DNA of 64,000 bases from contig JAFYYR010000024.1 in assembly GCA_017557435.1 (NCBI GenBank), forward strand, positions 55,243 through 119,242. The letters are read 5' to 3'. Below are positions 1 through 7,753 of the stretch, in pieces (the stretch's first letter is position 1; each line of letters opens with the position of its first letter). The DNA comes from Pseudobutyrivibrio sp. GTDB taxonomy: Bacteria; Bacillota; Clostridia; Lachnospirales; Lachnospiraceae. The notes beneath the pieces are model-generated. The model was not told the DNA's origin, searched no databases, and saw nothing but the letters and a program-made list of their open reading frames with translations. Both the position numbers and the translations under genes were made by a program.

Positions 1-652
1 CATAGGTACGTCCCTTGGCATCAGTTTTAATGACAAGTTTGCTTGCTTCCTCAAGGCTATTTCCAGCGCCTGTATAATCAATACCTGCATCAGAAATAGT
101 TGTAAATGTATCAGTTAAAGCATCCTGACCGTAGTCAAGGACGTGGTTGTTAGCAAGTCCTGCAATATCAACTCCCAAATCAGTCAATATACTTACGTAA
201 CTAGGATTAACTCTAAATGTATACTGCTTGTCAGGAGCCTGCTGTCCACGCTCAGAAAAGCAGAACTCGTTGTTAATCATTGTAAAATCCGCATTCTGCA
301 TAAGCGCCTGAATCTCAGGAGATGCCACGCCAGAAATGCCTGACGCATCATATTTAGCCTGTACATGCTCGCTAAGTTCCACATCACCAGTGAACACAAT
401 GCTTGTAGTCAAGTCCTCTGGTGGGATTTCCTCTTCTGCAGGCTGTTCATCAGTACTAGGCTCAACCTCTGGCTCAGCTGCTGCATTAATGTCATTCTCC
501 TTAACGCCGCCTAGCTTGTCCTGCACCATAGCATAAAGCTGCTGCCCCTGCTCATAAAATGGACCATCGGAACCAAAGGCATACCATGCGGCCGCCAAAA
601 TAAGCACTAAAACTAAAACTGTTTTAATTAATACTGCAAAAAACTTTTTCAT
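1..652 (-). CDS. CapA family (poly-gamma-glutamate synthesis type) metallophosphatase, C-terminus missing
   Basis: The reading frame begins with ATG at 652 and stays open to the left edge, so about 217 residues are seen and the C-terminus is cut off. Residues 1-25 form a basic start plus one hydrophobic helix, a signal anchor. An acidic, Pro/Glu-rich linker follows. From about residue 75 comes the CapA fold: FTGDVEL (metal-binding Asp), INNEFCFS and LANNHVLDYG, which carries the Asn-His pair of the calcineurin-like site. The protein is probably anchored outside the membrane; the substrate is unknown. It starts two bases after the DUF4250 stop codon, so the two genes are likely cotranscribed. 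Confidence 0.85.
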   Translation of the reverse strand, partial: MKKFFAVLIKTVLVLVLILAAAWYAFGSDGPFYEQGQQLYAMVQDKLGGVKENDINAAAEPEVEPSTDEQPAEEEIPPEDLTTSIVFTGDVELSEHVQAKYDASGISGVASPEIQALMQNADFTMINNEFCFSERGQQAPDKQYTFRVNPSYVSILTDLGVDIAGLANNHVLDYGQDALTDTFTTISDAGIDYTGAGNSLEEASKLVIKTDAKGRTY

Positions 653-654
653 AA

Positions 655-831
655 TTACTTGAACCTATTCTGAGATGGATCATAGTGATAATCTATGCTG
701 GCTAAGCGTGCTATGATATCATCTCCATCCACTTCATTATCCTCTACCAACGCATCAAAACTCTTATAATAATCCCTAAGTGCTGTGTTAACCACAGAAA
801 GTAACATCACTGGGTCTTTTGGAAAATTCAT
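655..831 (-). CDS. DUF4250 domain-containing protein (58 aa)
   Basis: A short gene of 58 codons: begins MNFPKDPVMLLSVVNTALRD and ends near YDPSQNRFK. The MNxPKDPVMLLSxVNTxLRD opening and the ASIDYHYD segment match DUF4250, a small soluble family common in Clostridia, whose function is unknown. AGGAGA lies six bases before the ATG. The CapA-like gene begins two bases after its stop, so they form an operon. Confidence 0.88.
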   Translation of the reverse strand: MNFPKDPVMLLSVVNTALRDYYKSFDALVEDNEVDGDDIIARLASIDYHYDPSQNRFK

Positions 832-866
832 AATGTCTCCTAACTAAATTTCATAATAACGAGGAC

Positions 867-872
867 ATTATA
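867..872 (-). promoter_or_regulatory. Extended -10 promoter for the DUF4250-capA operon
   Basis: On the minus strand TGT-TATAAT gives a perfect -10 hexamer with the TG extension. No good -35 is seen, because that region is occupied by the upstream terminator stem. Transcription would begin near 860, about 30 bases before the DUF4250 start. Confidence 0.5.
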
Positions 873-876
873 ACAC

Positions 877-900
877 AAAAGAGGCGGTTGTTGCCGCCTC
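877..900 (-). terminator. Rho-independent terminator after the STAS gene
   Basis: GAGGCGG and CCGCCTC (881-900) form a seven-pair stem with a six-base loop. Read on the minus strand it is followed by TTTT. It lies 14 bases past the STAS stop codon and ends the four-gene operon that starts at 3060. Confidence 0.85.
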
Positions 901-914
901 CCATTTTAAACACT

Positions 915-1214
915 TTATTGAATGGTAAATATATCCGAAAAACCAGTGACTTCAAAAATCTCTTCAACCTCCTCAGAGGCATTTTTAACAATCATCTTAC
1001 CCTGGTTGTTCATTGTCTTTTGTGCTGATAAAAGAATCCTAAGTCCCGCACTGGAAATGTAATCCAAATCTTTTAAATCAAAAGTCAATTCCTTAACGCC
1101 CTCAATCTCAGAATTTATCTTTTCTTCTAACTGTTGAGCTGTGGTAGTGTCCAGTCTGCCATCCAGTTCAATTAGTAACTTCTCCCCATTTTTACCACCC
1201 CTAATATCTAACAT
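915..1214 (-). CDS. STAS-domain anti-sigma factor antagonist (SpoIIAA/RsbV type)
   Basis: A single STAS domain of about 99 residues. The DYISSAGLR loop holds the serine (about residue 54 or 55) that RsbW/SpoIIAB-type kinases phosphorylate in this family. The unphosphorylated form would bind the anti-sigma kinase and release its partner. Two ATG codons are possible. GGAGG lies seven bases from the ATG at 1214 but only one base from the ATG at 1220, so 1214 is chosen. The gene directly follows the ATPase-fold kinase gene (1228-1668), the usual partner. No sigma factor gene is nearby, so the target is unknown. Confidence 0.9.
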   Translation of the reverse strand: MLDIRGGKNGEKLLIELDGRLDTTTAQQLEEKINSEIEGVKELTFDLKDLDYISSAGLRILLSAQKTMNNQGKMIVKNASEEVEEIFEVTGFSDIFTIQ

Positions 1215-1227
1215 ATTCATACCTCCA

Positions 1228-1668
1228 CTAATTATTAATACGCTTTTCTATAGTAAGAATGTTTTTCCCATCTCTGTACTCATATTTCATATTATCCATG
1301 GATTTTTTCGCCATAAATATTCCAAGCCCACCTATTTCTCTATCCTCTGCACTTAGCGATATATCCGGGTCCTTCCTTTCAAGAGGATTGTAAGGAACTC
1401 CTCCATCCTGAAAAACTAAAGTCACCAGTCCATTATCAGCACCTAAAGAAAGACTCATCCGACCACTTCCTGAGTCAGGAATAATCTGTCCTGCCTCATC
1501 AGTCTTCCCGTAGGCATAGTGGGCAATATTTACATAAATCTCTTCCACCGCCAATGTAATTTGCATCTGCTGCTTCATACTGCAGCCCAGACTTTCAAGC
1601 TCGCCTTCCACAAAAGATATCACTTGATTCAAATTACTAATTAGGGCTTCACACTCCATTTTTTTCAT
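1228..1668 (-). CDS. RsbW/SpoIIAB-type anti-sigma kinase (HATPase domain)
   Basis: 146 residues with a GHKL ATPase fold. The N-box is EEIYVNIAHYAY, the G1 box FQDGGVPYNPL and the G2 box GGLGIFMAKK. Such proteins bind a sigma factor or other partner and phosphorylate the STAS antagonist, which is encoded just downstream. AGGAGA precedes the ATG at good spacing. It begins 14 bases after the HAD-like gene, with no terminator between, so the switch is probably cotranscribed with the two HAD genes. That genomic pairing is unusual. Confidence 0.88.
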   Translation of the reverse strand: MKKMECEALISNLNQVISFVEGELESLGCSMKQQMQITLAVEEIYVNIAHYAYGKTDEAGQIIPDSGSGRMSLSLGADNGLVTLVFQDGGVPYNPLERKDPDISLSAEDREIGGLGIFMAKKSMDNMKYEYRDGKNILTIEKRINN

Positions 1669-1682
1669 ACTTTCTCCTGTAG

Positions 1683-2180
1683 TTATATTGGCATGTTTCT
1701 AATCTGTTCAGCTCTATTTAATATTTTCTCTTTCCACTCATCGTCCTGCGCTTCTAGCTGATAGGTGTTGTATCCGTACTGCCGCCCCAGTGAACACACA
1801 ATTGACTCATCATCTATATGAAGAGAAATCCTATATTTGCTAGGCATCTTCTGAGGGAGAATGTTTTTGTTGCTGCCCTGAACTTCCCTATTATGCCTTT
1901 GGGCATTTACTATTCCATCGAACTTAACATGATAAAGTCTAAACAGTGATTTGATATATTTTTCCGAACGAAAAGATGAGGTATACACCCAAACCTCATA
2001 GCCTAATTTCTGCAGCTCATTTATAAGCTCCGGCGTCCCCAGTCTAAGGCGCTCCTTATAAATTTTGTTAAAAGGAAATGGCAGAGCCTTTTCGGTCTTG
2101 TGGGTTTTAGGCGAAACAAATAAAACCTCATCCAAATCAAAGGATATTCGCATTTTTTCACTTTGATCTGCGTTTTTCAT
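1683..2180 (-). CDS. HAD-like phosphatase, stand-alone paralogue of the neighbouring ParB-HAD protein
   Basis: 165 residues. Near the N-terminus ISFDLDEVLF carries the DxD catalytic pair of the HAD superfamily (about D15 and D17), VYTSS is the likely motif II and LHIDDES the acidic motif IV. The protein aligns over its whole length with the C-terminal half of the upstream gene (shared LPFPFN, YKExLRLG, YIKSLF, YHVK), so the pair arose by duplication. The ATG at 2180 lies one base after the upstream stop, which suggests coupled translation; an in-frame ATG at 2213 would overlap that gene by 32 bases. The substrate is unknown. Confidence 0.75.
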   Translation of the reverse strand: MKNADQSEKMRISFDLDEVLFVSPKTHKTEKALPFPFNKIYKERLRLGTPELINELQKLGYEVWVYTSSFRSEKYIKSLFRLYHVKFDGIVNAQRHNREVQGSNKNILPQKMPSKYRISLHIDDESIVCSLGRQYGYNTYQLEAQDDEWKEKILNRAEQIRNMPI

Positions 2181-2181
2181 C

Positions 2182-3060
2182 CTATTTAGCCGCCCCCACA
2201 ATATCCATAACATTCTTAGACCAGCCCTTTTTGCTTTCTATGTCGTACTCCTCAAACTCGCCAGTCTTACTGTATACCTTAAGAACCGTATCACTATCCA
2301 CATGCAATGTATGCTTATACTTTTCCTTGATAAGCTTGTCATGCCTTGCCCTAAATTCTTTGTTTCTCCGCTTTTCTGTACCAGTTACAATTCCCGTCAC
2401 CTTAACATGGTACCTGTTAAAAAGTGACTTTATATAATCTGTTGAGTAAAATTTCGAACTATATACCCAAATATCATATCCATTCTTTTCAAAGAATCTA
2501 AATAGCGCTGGTATCCCCAGTCGCAATTTTTCTTTGTAAAAACGATTAAATGGAAATGGCAGTGACTTCTCACTCTGCCCTACTCCATCATCACCTGAGA
2601 AAACAACCTCATCCAAATCCAGAGTAACCCTCTTATCATGGTTGGAATTAGCGAGAATTTCTTTGATGTCCTCCTCATGGGTGAAATTAACAATTTTGAT
2701 AGGAAGCTTTTTATAGCCTAGCCTTACAGCTGCCGCCCATCTGTGATGGCCATTTAAAATCATGTAACCATCAGGATGCATCCTCTCCACAACTATAGGA
2801 TCTAGCCCCATTATACAAAAATCGCTGGGACATCCAAAGTGTAAGAATTTCTTCTCATAATCAGAAATTATCCTATAGCTAGGTCCTATTTCCGGCTTAG
2901 AAAATTCGTCATTAGGATTAGGATGCAATTTCTTACATCCCACCTTTGTAACCAAAGCTCTTCTAAGCATTCCTGCCTTTAGAGGCATTGAAACACCGCT
3001 ATACTTTTGGATTTCACCAGCAATATAATTATCAAATTCCGACTTGCCCAAATTATTCAT
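2182..3060 (-). CDS. ParB-like N-terminal domain fused to a HAD-like phosphatase domain
   Basis: 292 residues in two parts. Residues about 85-125 resemble the ParB/Srx nucleotide-binding fold: LDPIVVERMHP, then NGHHRWAAA, the GxxRxxA-type motif. Residues about 145-290 are a HAD-like domain with LDLDEVVF (D148, D150) and LHVDSD. The N-terminal 80 residues have no recognised domain. ParB-like folds bind CTP or ATP and sometimes act as kinases; HAD domains are mostly phosphatases. A combined nucleotide or phospho-transfer role is therefore conceivable but only inferred. It heads a four-gene set with its HAD paralogue and an anti-sigma switch. Confidence 0.75.
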   Translation of the reverse strand: MNNLGKSEFDNYIAGEIQKYSGVSMPLKAGMLRRALVTKVGCKKLHPNPNDEFSKPEIGPSYRIISDYEKKFLHFGCPSDFCIMGLDPIVVERMHPDGYMILNGHHRWAAAVRLGYKKLPIKIVNFTHEEDIKEILANSNHDKRVTLDLDEVVFSGDDGVGQSEKSLPFPFNRFYKEKLRLGIPALFRFFEKNGYDIWVYSSKFYSTDYIKSLFNRYHVKVTGIVTGTEKRRNKEFRARHDKLIKEKYKHTLHVDSDTVLKVYSKTGEFEEYDIESKKGWSKNVMDIVGAAK

Positions 3061-3088
3061 ATAACCACCCCATTAATGCAATAGAATG

Positions 3089-3094
3089 ATTATA
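3089..3094 (-). promoter_or_regulatory. Possible promoter -10 for the ParB-HAD operon
   Basis: A perfect TATAAT on the minus strand, about 30 bases before the start codon at 3060. The region 17 bases upstream (ACTGAT) is a poor -35. Weak evidence, but no terminator separates this set from the histidine phosphatase gene, so some read-through is also possible. Confidence 0.35.
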
Positions 3095-3132
3095 AATGAA
3101 TAATGTGTCCAATCAGTTAATTCTGTTGCTTT

Positions 3133-3762
3133 TTACCAATTCTTCTCAAATCCTGTGGATACAAATAAATAGTCGTCCTCAGACCTGTCTGCACCTATTT
3201 CAAGCTTTGCGATAGCGCAATTATTGAAGTCCACATCCCAATAAGCAGCCCTAGGTGTTTTTTTCATGTATTCAAACATACCATGGCTGAGAGCCCCATG
3301 ACTTACAAGAAGCACCACATCATCCTGAGCAAATTCTCCATTTGCAATCTTCTTTCGAAGCATTTCCACCACTGCTCCTGCGCGAGCCACCACCTCATCA
3401 TAACGCTCACCATTTTCAGGTGGCTCATATGTGTCTGGATGGTCAAAGCATCTATCCAAAAACTCTGGGTCCACTGTCTCCATATTCTGCTGCTCGTATA
3501 TACCGAAAGACATCTCAATGAGGTTATCCTCAGTGCTAATATCATCCATTGGGATTCCTGTGGCAAGATAACCTGTTTCAATTGCTCTTTCTAGAGGACT
3601 TGAAATGATTTTTGTAACCTTTATTCCCTTTTCCTCAAGAAACTTTCTTGTCTCTGAAGCCTGAAAACGTCCCCTTTCATTGAGAGGAATATCAGAAGAG
3701 CCCTGAAGCCTCTTCTGTACATTTAAATCTGTCTGCCCATGTCGCATCAAGTAAATATCCAT
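3133..3762 (-). CDS. Histidine phosphatase family protein (phosphoglycerate mutase-like)
   Basis: 209 residues. MRHGQTD at the N-terminus is the RHG motif with the phospho-accepting His (about H8). SPLERAIET provides the conserved Arg. The late VSHGAL carries the second catalytic His. Small proteins of this kind are phosphatases on sugar phosphates, nucleotides or cofactor intermediates; nothing here fixes the substrate. It follows lrgB after 29 bases in the same direction and is probably in that operon. Confidence 0.85.
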   Translation of the reverse strand: MDIYLMRHGQTDLNVQKRLQGSSDIPLNERGRFQASETRKFLEEKGIKVTKIISSPLERAIETGYLATGIPMDDISTEDNLIEMSFGIYEQQNMETVDPEFLDRCFDHPDTYEPPENGERYDEVVARAGAVVEMLRKKIANGEFAQDDVVLLVSHGALSHGMFEYMKKTPRAAYWDVDFNNCAIAKLEIGADRSEDDYLFVSTGFEKNW

Positions 3763-3791
3763 GTCTGTCCTAACTTTCTATCTAATAATTC

Positions 3792-4484
3792 TTATAATAA
3801 TCCAGCAAAAATTGTGGCAAATAAAACTGTAAGAATACCTGCCACTGCGATTGAAAGGCTGCTCATAGCCCCTTCAATCTCGCCAATCTCCATAGCCTTG
3901 GCTGTACCGATTGCATGGCTTGCTGTACCAAGTGCCAATCCCTTAGAAATAGGCTCCTTAATTCTAAAGAGCTTGCAAATAAACTCGCCTAAAATATTTC
4001 CAATAACGCCTGTGATTACAATAACTGCAACTGTAATTGTCACGTATCCGCCAAGCTCCTCTGACACACCCATACCAATGGCTGTAGTGATTGACTTTGG
4101 AAGAAGTGTCACGTACTCCTCATGGGTAAGGCCAAGTGCCATAGACAACAGAAGTACTGTAAGAAGGCTTGTGATTACACCTGCTGTAATACCCGCCATA
4201 ACTGCCTTAGCATTATTCTTAAGAAGCTCCCACTGCTCATAGAGAGGAATAGCAAGGCTCACTGTAGCTGGAGTCAAAAGCCATGTCAAAAACTTGGCCC
4301 CCTCATTATATGTATCATAGGAAATCCCTGTACCAAACAAAAATAAAATGGTACATACAATTGATACTAAAAGTGGATTAAGAAGGCCTGTCTTAAATTT
4401 CTTCTTAAGCCAACTTCCTATTCCATAACTTACAAGGCTTACTGCAACTGCCAAATAAGAAGACTGCTGTAAAAACTCTTTCAT
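3792..4484 (-). CDS. lrgB: LrgB family membrane protein
   Basis: 230 residues with about six to seven hydrophobic helices. The segments GISYDTYNEGAKFLTWLLTPATVSLAIPLYEQ (given here only by its features: polar entry, then TPATVALAxPLY) and MGVSEELGG are typical of LrgB/CidB. LrgAB modulate murein hydrolase activity and in several bacteria take up pyruvate; either role is possible here. The ATG overlaps the lrgA stop codon by one base (TAATG). Confidence 0.9.
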   Translation of the reverse strand: MKEFLQQSSYLAVAVSLVSYGIGSWLKKKFKTGLLNPLLVSIVCTILFLFGTGISYDTYNEGAKFLTWLLTPATVSLAIPLYEQWELLKNNAKAVMAGITAGVITSLLTVLLLSMALGLTHEEYVTLLPKSITTAIGMGVSEELGGYVTITVAVIVITGVIGNILGEFICKLFRIKEPISKGLALGTASHAIGTAKAMEIGEIEGAMSSLSIAVAGILTVLFATIFAGLL

Positions 4485-4843
4485 TACTGCACCTCCTTAT
4501 TATCTTTTTTAATCATCATCTGAGATACAAGACCTGTAGCTGCCATAACAGTAAATATAGTAACAACTGTGATAATGCTAACTGGCACTAAAATTGGCTG
4601 CAACACACCCCATGATGTAACAAGACCTACACCAGCTGGAATAAACATAACTGGCATAATCTCTATTAAAAACTTTCCTGCATCCTTTACATCTTCAAGC
4701 TTTATAAGCTTTGTGAGAAGACATACAAAAAGAATTATCATTCCATAAATACTAGCTGGAACTGGGAAAGGAATAATCGCCTTTAAGAACTCTCCCAACA
4801 AGGAAATCAATAAGATAATTAGAAACTGTTTTAAATATTTCAT
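4484..4843 (-). CDS. lrgA: CidA/LrgA family holin-like membrane protein
   Basis: 119 residues with four predicted helices, starting LKQFLIILLISLLGEFLK and containing PFPVPASIYGMIILF, the family signature. It acts in the cytoplasmic membrane with LrgB, with which it shares a one-base overlap. A GGTAGG ribosome site precedes the ATG. In relatives lrgAB is often controlled by a LytSR two-component system; no such genes are in this window. Confidence 0.9.
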   Translation of the reverse strand: MKYLKQFLIILLISLLGEFLKAIIPFPVPASIYGMIILFVCLLTKLIKLEDVKDAGKFLIEIMPVMFIPAGVGLVTSWGVLQPILVPVSIITVVTIFTVMAATGLVSQMMIKKDNKEVQ

Positions 4844-4906
4844 TAGAATACCTACCTTAAATATGTTTGCAAAATATGTAAATATTCCCCCTGATTAAAC
4901 GCCTAA

Positions 4907-4935
4907 ATTGTAGCACTAACCAGGGCCATTAACAA
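4907..4935 (-). promoter_or_regulatory. Promoter for lrgAB
   Basis: On the minus strand TTGTTA (4930-4935), a 17-base spacer, and TACAAT (4907-4912) with an extended TGC before it. The start of lrgA is about 65 bases further on. Confidence 0.55.
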
Positions 4936-4974
4936 CATAGTCCACATATCTTTCACTTAGTTTTCAATTTTCTG

Positions 4975-5003
4975 TTGACGAATGGGGAAATTCATAGTAT
5001 TAT
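4975..5003 (+). promoter_or_regulatory. Promoter for tRNA-Glu
   Basis: TTGACG (4975-4980), 17 bases, TATTAT (4998-5003). The tRNA begins 29 bases after the -10 box. Confidence 0.7.
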
Positions 5004-5032
5004 TATCTTCGTTGCACGGCAACACAATATAT

Positions 5033-5104
5033 GGTTCCTTGGTCAAGCGGTTAAGACGTCGCCCTCTCACGGCGAAAACAGCGGTTCGATTCCGCTAGGA
5101 ACTG
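5033..5104 (+). tRNA. tRNA-Glu (CTC)
   Basis: The cloverleaf can be drawn fully. Acceptor GGTTCCT pairs with AGGAACT with a G-U first pair. The anticodon stem TCGCC/GGCGA holds the loop CTCTCAC, anticodon CTC. The T arm is AGCGG-TTCGATT-CCGCT. No CCA is encoded. A strong terminator follows directly. Confidence 0.93.
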
Positions 5105-5106
5105 CT

Positions 5107-5140
5107 AAAAAAAGCACCGATTCAATCGGTGCTTTTTTTT
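5107..5140 (+). terminator. Bidirectional terminator between tRNA-Glu and the S41 peptidase gene
   Basis: GCACCGAT/ATCGGTGC with a three-base loop (5114-5132), flanked by seven A on the left and eight T on the right. It can end the tRNA transcript on the plus strand and the peptidase transcript on the minus strand. Confidence 0.9.
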
Positions 5141-5155
5141 GTTGTACTTATTTAC

Positions 5156-6937
5156 TTATTTATTTGCGTAAAACTCATTCATTGCACTGCTTAGTGCCTG
5201 CAAATCATAAAAAGCTGAATAATCATTAGTTCCATCAGCATTTACTGACACCAAATTAACATCAACAGGTATTCCTCCATCTACTGAAGATCCATCTGGA
5301 TTAGAAAGTCTCATAGCAGATGAAATCTGATATACTCCGCCTTCTGCAGTGCCAAGTGGAATTACTGCACAGGCTCCGCCGCCTGACTGCTCACCTAAAA
5401 TTGCAATTCCTTCGCTTTTACATATTGCTGGTAAGAAGTTAGCGCAAGAGAATGAAAAATCACTTGTCAGAACACCAAAATTAAAGTCATAAGGCTCAAA
5501 GTCTTTATAATCAAAAACCTTATCAAAATTAATATCTGCTAAATACTGAACTGTTGTAAACTGTCCTCCAATAGCATTTTGATAAGACATCTTTGCATTA
5601 CCGGTCATGGCACAAGCCATCAAAAATACTACGTCTGCAGAGCCACCTCCATTTGAAGAAAGATCAATAACAAAATTCTTTACATTTGCTTCAGCTGCTG
5701 CATCCAAGGCTCTCTTGAAATCTCCAACAGTATCATCCGGTAGTTCACCGCCATTTTCGTAATATTCACGCCAAGCCTGTTCATCTGCCACAAAACTGTC
5801 AAAGCTAAAGAGTGCTGTATCTCCCTCAATATGGAAATACTCATCACCCCATTTATCCTGCTTCATCTGCTGCAAGCACTGCATTTTTTCATACTTACTT
5901 CCCAATGCTACAGTGTTCGAAAAACCAAAGTCCATGCTATACAAAAGCTGCTTTGCATCATCTATGGTATCTTCTGAAAAATAAGTAGCTCCCATATCGC
6001 CTAAATATGTATGTCCACCATCACTTAGATAATCATCTAGTATTACTGTGGCAGCTACGTATTCAGCTGGATCATCTGATAGAAACCACTCTCTTGCCTG
6101 CGCAGTAAATATATCATGCTGTTTAAGTGTCTCGTCGAGGCCCTTCTCTTTAATCTCTGCTCCAAGCCCCATTTGCTCTGGATATCCAAAATAGTTGTCA
6201 TATACGAAGCACATCTCATTATAGCTGTACTCAGCTAAGGATTTATCTCTTTTTCCTTCTTTAATAAAATTTGTTACGTTAGCCTGATATTGCTCAGAAG
6301 GTACCACTTTACTTGCTGTATAATCACTATTTTCATCAAGAATATAAAATTCCTTGCTATCATAGAGCATACGATACATAACTACTCCAGAGAACATATC
6401 TGATGCTGTAAGATATGGAATCCAAATATCGCCCTGACTCTCGTCCTCTATTAAATCAATTGAGTAATTATCAAAATCTATAGTCTTAGGCTCTGGGGCC
6501 TTATCAGGTGTAGCTCCATAGATTTCCACAAAAGGATAACCATCGTAATATACATTAGGAACATTATCCTGTTTTGTAATCGTGGTATTAATAAAATTAT
6601 CAAAATCCGAAGAATAAAGGGTATTTTCATCGGTATCAATAACTGCAGTTGCGCCCATTGCTGATTTGAATGTGTAGTCCCCATCGCTATTTTTCTGAAC
6701 GCTCATTTCCTTACCAGTTAAATATCTATAGTAATCTGTAAGCTTAATATATGGTGCTGAAAATCCCTTATAAAATCTTATCTGAAGAGGTTGAATATTT
6801 TCTTCTGAAAACACATGCACAATAGCAGTTTGTTCAGTATATGCATCACTGGCTTTTACAACATTTGCGTTAAAGGTAAAGCTTAAACACATTGTAAGAG
6901 CCATAAGTGACGCTAATAATTTATTTCTTTTACTCAT
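5156..6937 (-). CDS. Secreted S41 family (C-terminal-processing-like) serine peptidase
   Basis: 593 residues with a Sec signal peptide (KRNK, then a hydrophobic stretch to about residue 29 ending VVKA). The C-terminal third has the S41 core: NFVIDLSSNGGGSADVV, then SFSCANFLPA, which holds the likely nucleophile serine, and GEQSGGGACAV. No PDZ domain is visible. The N-terminal 300 residues match no domain I can name but include a substrate-like helical region. It probably cleaves exported proteins. TAAGGAG precedes the ATG. A terminator lies only 20 bases upstream, so expression depends on read-through or a promoter inside the permease gene. Confidence 0.85.
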   Translation of the reverse strand: MSKRNKLLASLMALTMCLSFTFNANVVKASDAYTEQTAIVHVFSEENIQPLQIRFYKGFSAPYIKLTDYYRYLTGKEMSVQKNSDGDYTFKSAMGATAVIDTDENTLYSSDFDNFINTTITKQDNVPNVYYDGYPFVEIYGATPDKAPEPKTIDFDNYSIDLIEDESQGDIWIPYLTASDMFSGVVMYRMLYDSKEFYILDENSDYTASKVVPSEQYQANVTNFIKEGKRDKSLAEYSYNEMCFVYDNYFGYPEQMGLGAEIKEKGLDETLKQHDIFTAQAREWFLSDDPAEYVAATVILDDYLSDGGHTYLGDMGATYFSEDTIDDAKQLLYSMDFGFSNTVALGSKYEKMQCLQQMKQDKWGDEYFHIEGDTALFSFDSFVADEQAWREYYENGGELPDDTVGDFKRALDAAAEANVKNFVIDLSSNGGGSADVVFLMACAMTGNAKMSYQNAIGGQFTTVQYLADINFDKVFDYKDFEPYDFNFGVLTSDFSFSCANFLPAICKSEGIAILGEQSGGGACAVIPLGTAEGGVYQISSAMRLSNPDGSSVDGGIPVDVNLVSVNADGTNDYSAFYDLQALSSAMNEFYANK

Positions 6938-6956
6938 AAATTCTCCTTATAAAAAT

Positions 6957-6988
6957 GAAAAGGGGCGTTCATCTATGCTCCGCCCCTC
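6957..6988 (-). terminator. Terminator after the ABC permease gene
   Basis: AGGGGCG (6961-6967) pairs with CGCCCCT (6981-6987). On the minus strand it is followed by TTTTCATTTTT. It separates the GntR-ABC operon from the S41 peptidase gene. Confidence 0.75.
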
Positions 6989-7002
6989 TAATCTGCCAAA
7001 TA

Positions 7003-7752
7003 CTATACTGAAAGTGAATTATCCATAATCCATGCTGTAATAAAGTACATAATAACTGACAATACTAAGAATATTGCCGCCATTATGAGGTTTTGAGTAG
7101 ATGATATGGTCACACTTGCTCCACCAAAAATTGCATTTATAATTACATTAACTACAACAACAATTGCAATGAAAATACCAAGTGAAGCAAATGAGTTCCA
7201 TTTCTTTCCATTAAAGAATGTAGCTGAGAGTACAATTGCAAAGAAAGCAACTGCTATAATGTATAACCAATGTGCTATCTGAACAAATGCATATGAAGCC
7301 ATAAGACCTACCGAAATCATATCCATGTCTCTATATGCCAATAATTCATTTACGAATTCAATCAGATCTGACAATCCACCATATTTTCCTAATATTAGGG
7401 TCATATCAAGCACTCCTAAAAGGAAGAAGAATGCTCCTGCCAAGAAAATAGAAACTCCATTTTCAATTACCTTAGCACCAAGAATCTTGTAGCTATTATT
7501 AGGTGTCATAAAAAGCATATATGCCTGCTTTGTATTTAAATCATTTTTCAAAAGCTTCATACTATGAACACCAATTATAACTGTGGCAACAAAAGCCATG
7601 ATGAATAAGAAAAAGCATGATATCGAAAAAACTCTTTCATTTTCTCCATAAAGTCCAATAAGAAAGAACACCTCTAAAATAGCTGTGATACAAAGCATGA
7701 TTACCTTAATGTCACGTGTTTTTCTAAGCTCATATTTAAATAGTTTTAACAT
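7003..7752 (-). CDS. ABC transporter permease
   Basis: 249 residues, mostly hydrophobic, with about six transmembrane segments and a short basic N-terminus (LFKYELRKTRD), the usual opening of ABC-2-type permeases. It starts one base after the ATPase stop codon, so it pairs with that protein. Together with the GntR/YtrA-type regulator this resembles bacterial export systems that respond to cell-wall-active compounds; the actual substrate cannot be read from sequence. Confidence 0.85.
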   Translation of the reverse strand: MLKLFKYELRKTRDIKVIMLCITAILEVFFLIGLYGENERVFSISCFFLFIMAFVATVIIGVHSMKLLKNDLNTKQAYMLFMTPNNSYKILGAKVIENGVSIFLAGAFFFLLGVLDMTLILGKYGGLSDLIEFVNELLAYRDMDMISVGLMASYAFVQIAHWLYIIAVAFFAIVLSATFFNGKKWNSFASLGIFIAIVVVVNVIINAIFGGASVTISSTQNLIMAAIFLVLSVIMYFITAWIMDNSLSV

Positions 7753-7753
7753 A

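Noticed and set aside
2182-2213. A start for the stand-alone HAD gene at 2213
   Set aside because: It would overlap the preceding gene by 32 bases and add 11 residues with no family match; the ATG at 2180 follows the stop by one base.
3739-4242. Long open frame on the plus strand opposite lrgB
   Set aside because: Mirror of the lrgB codons; no ribosome site and no sensible hydrophobic or domain pattern.
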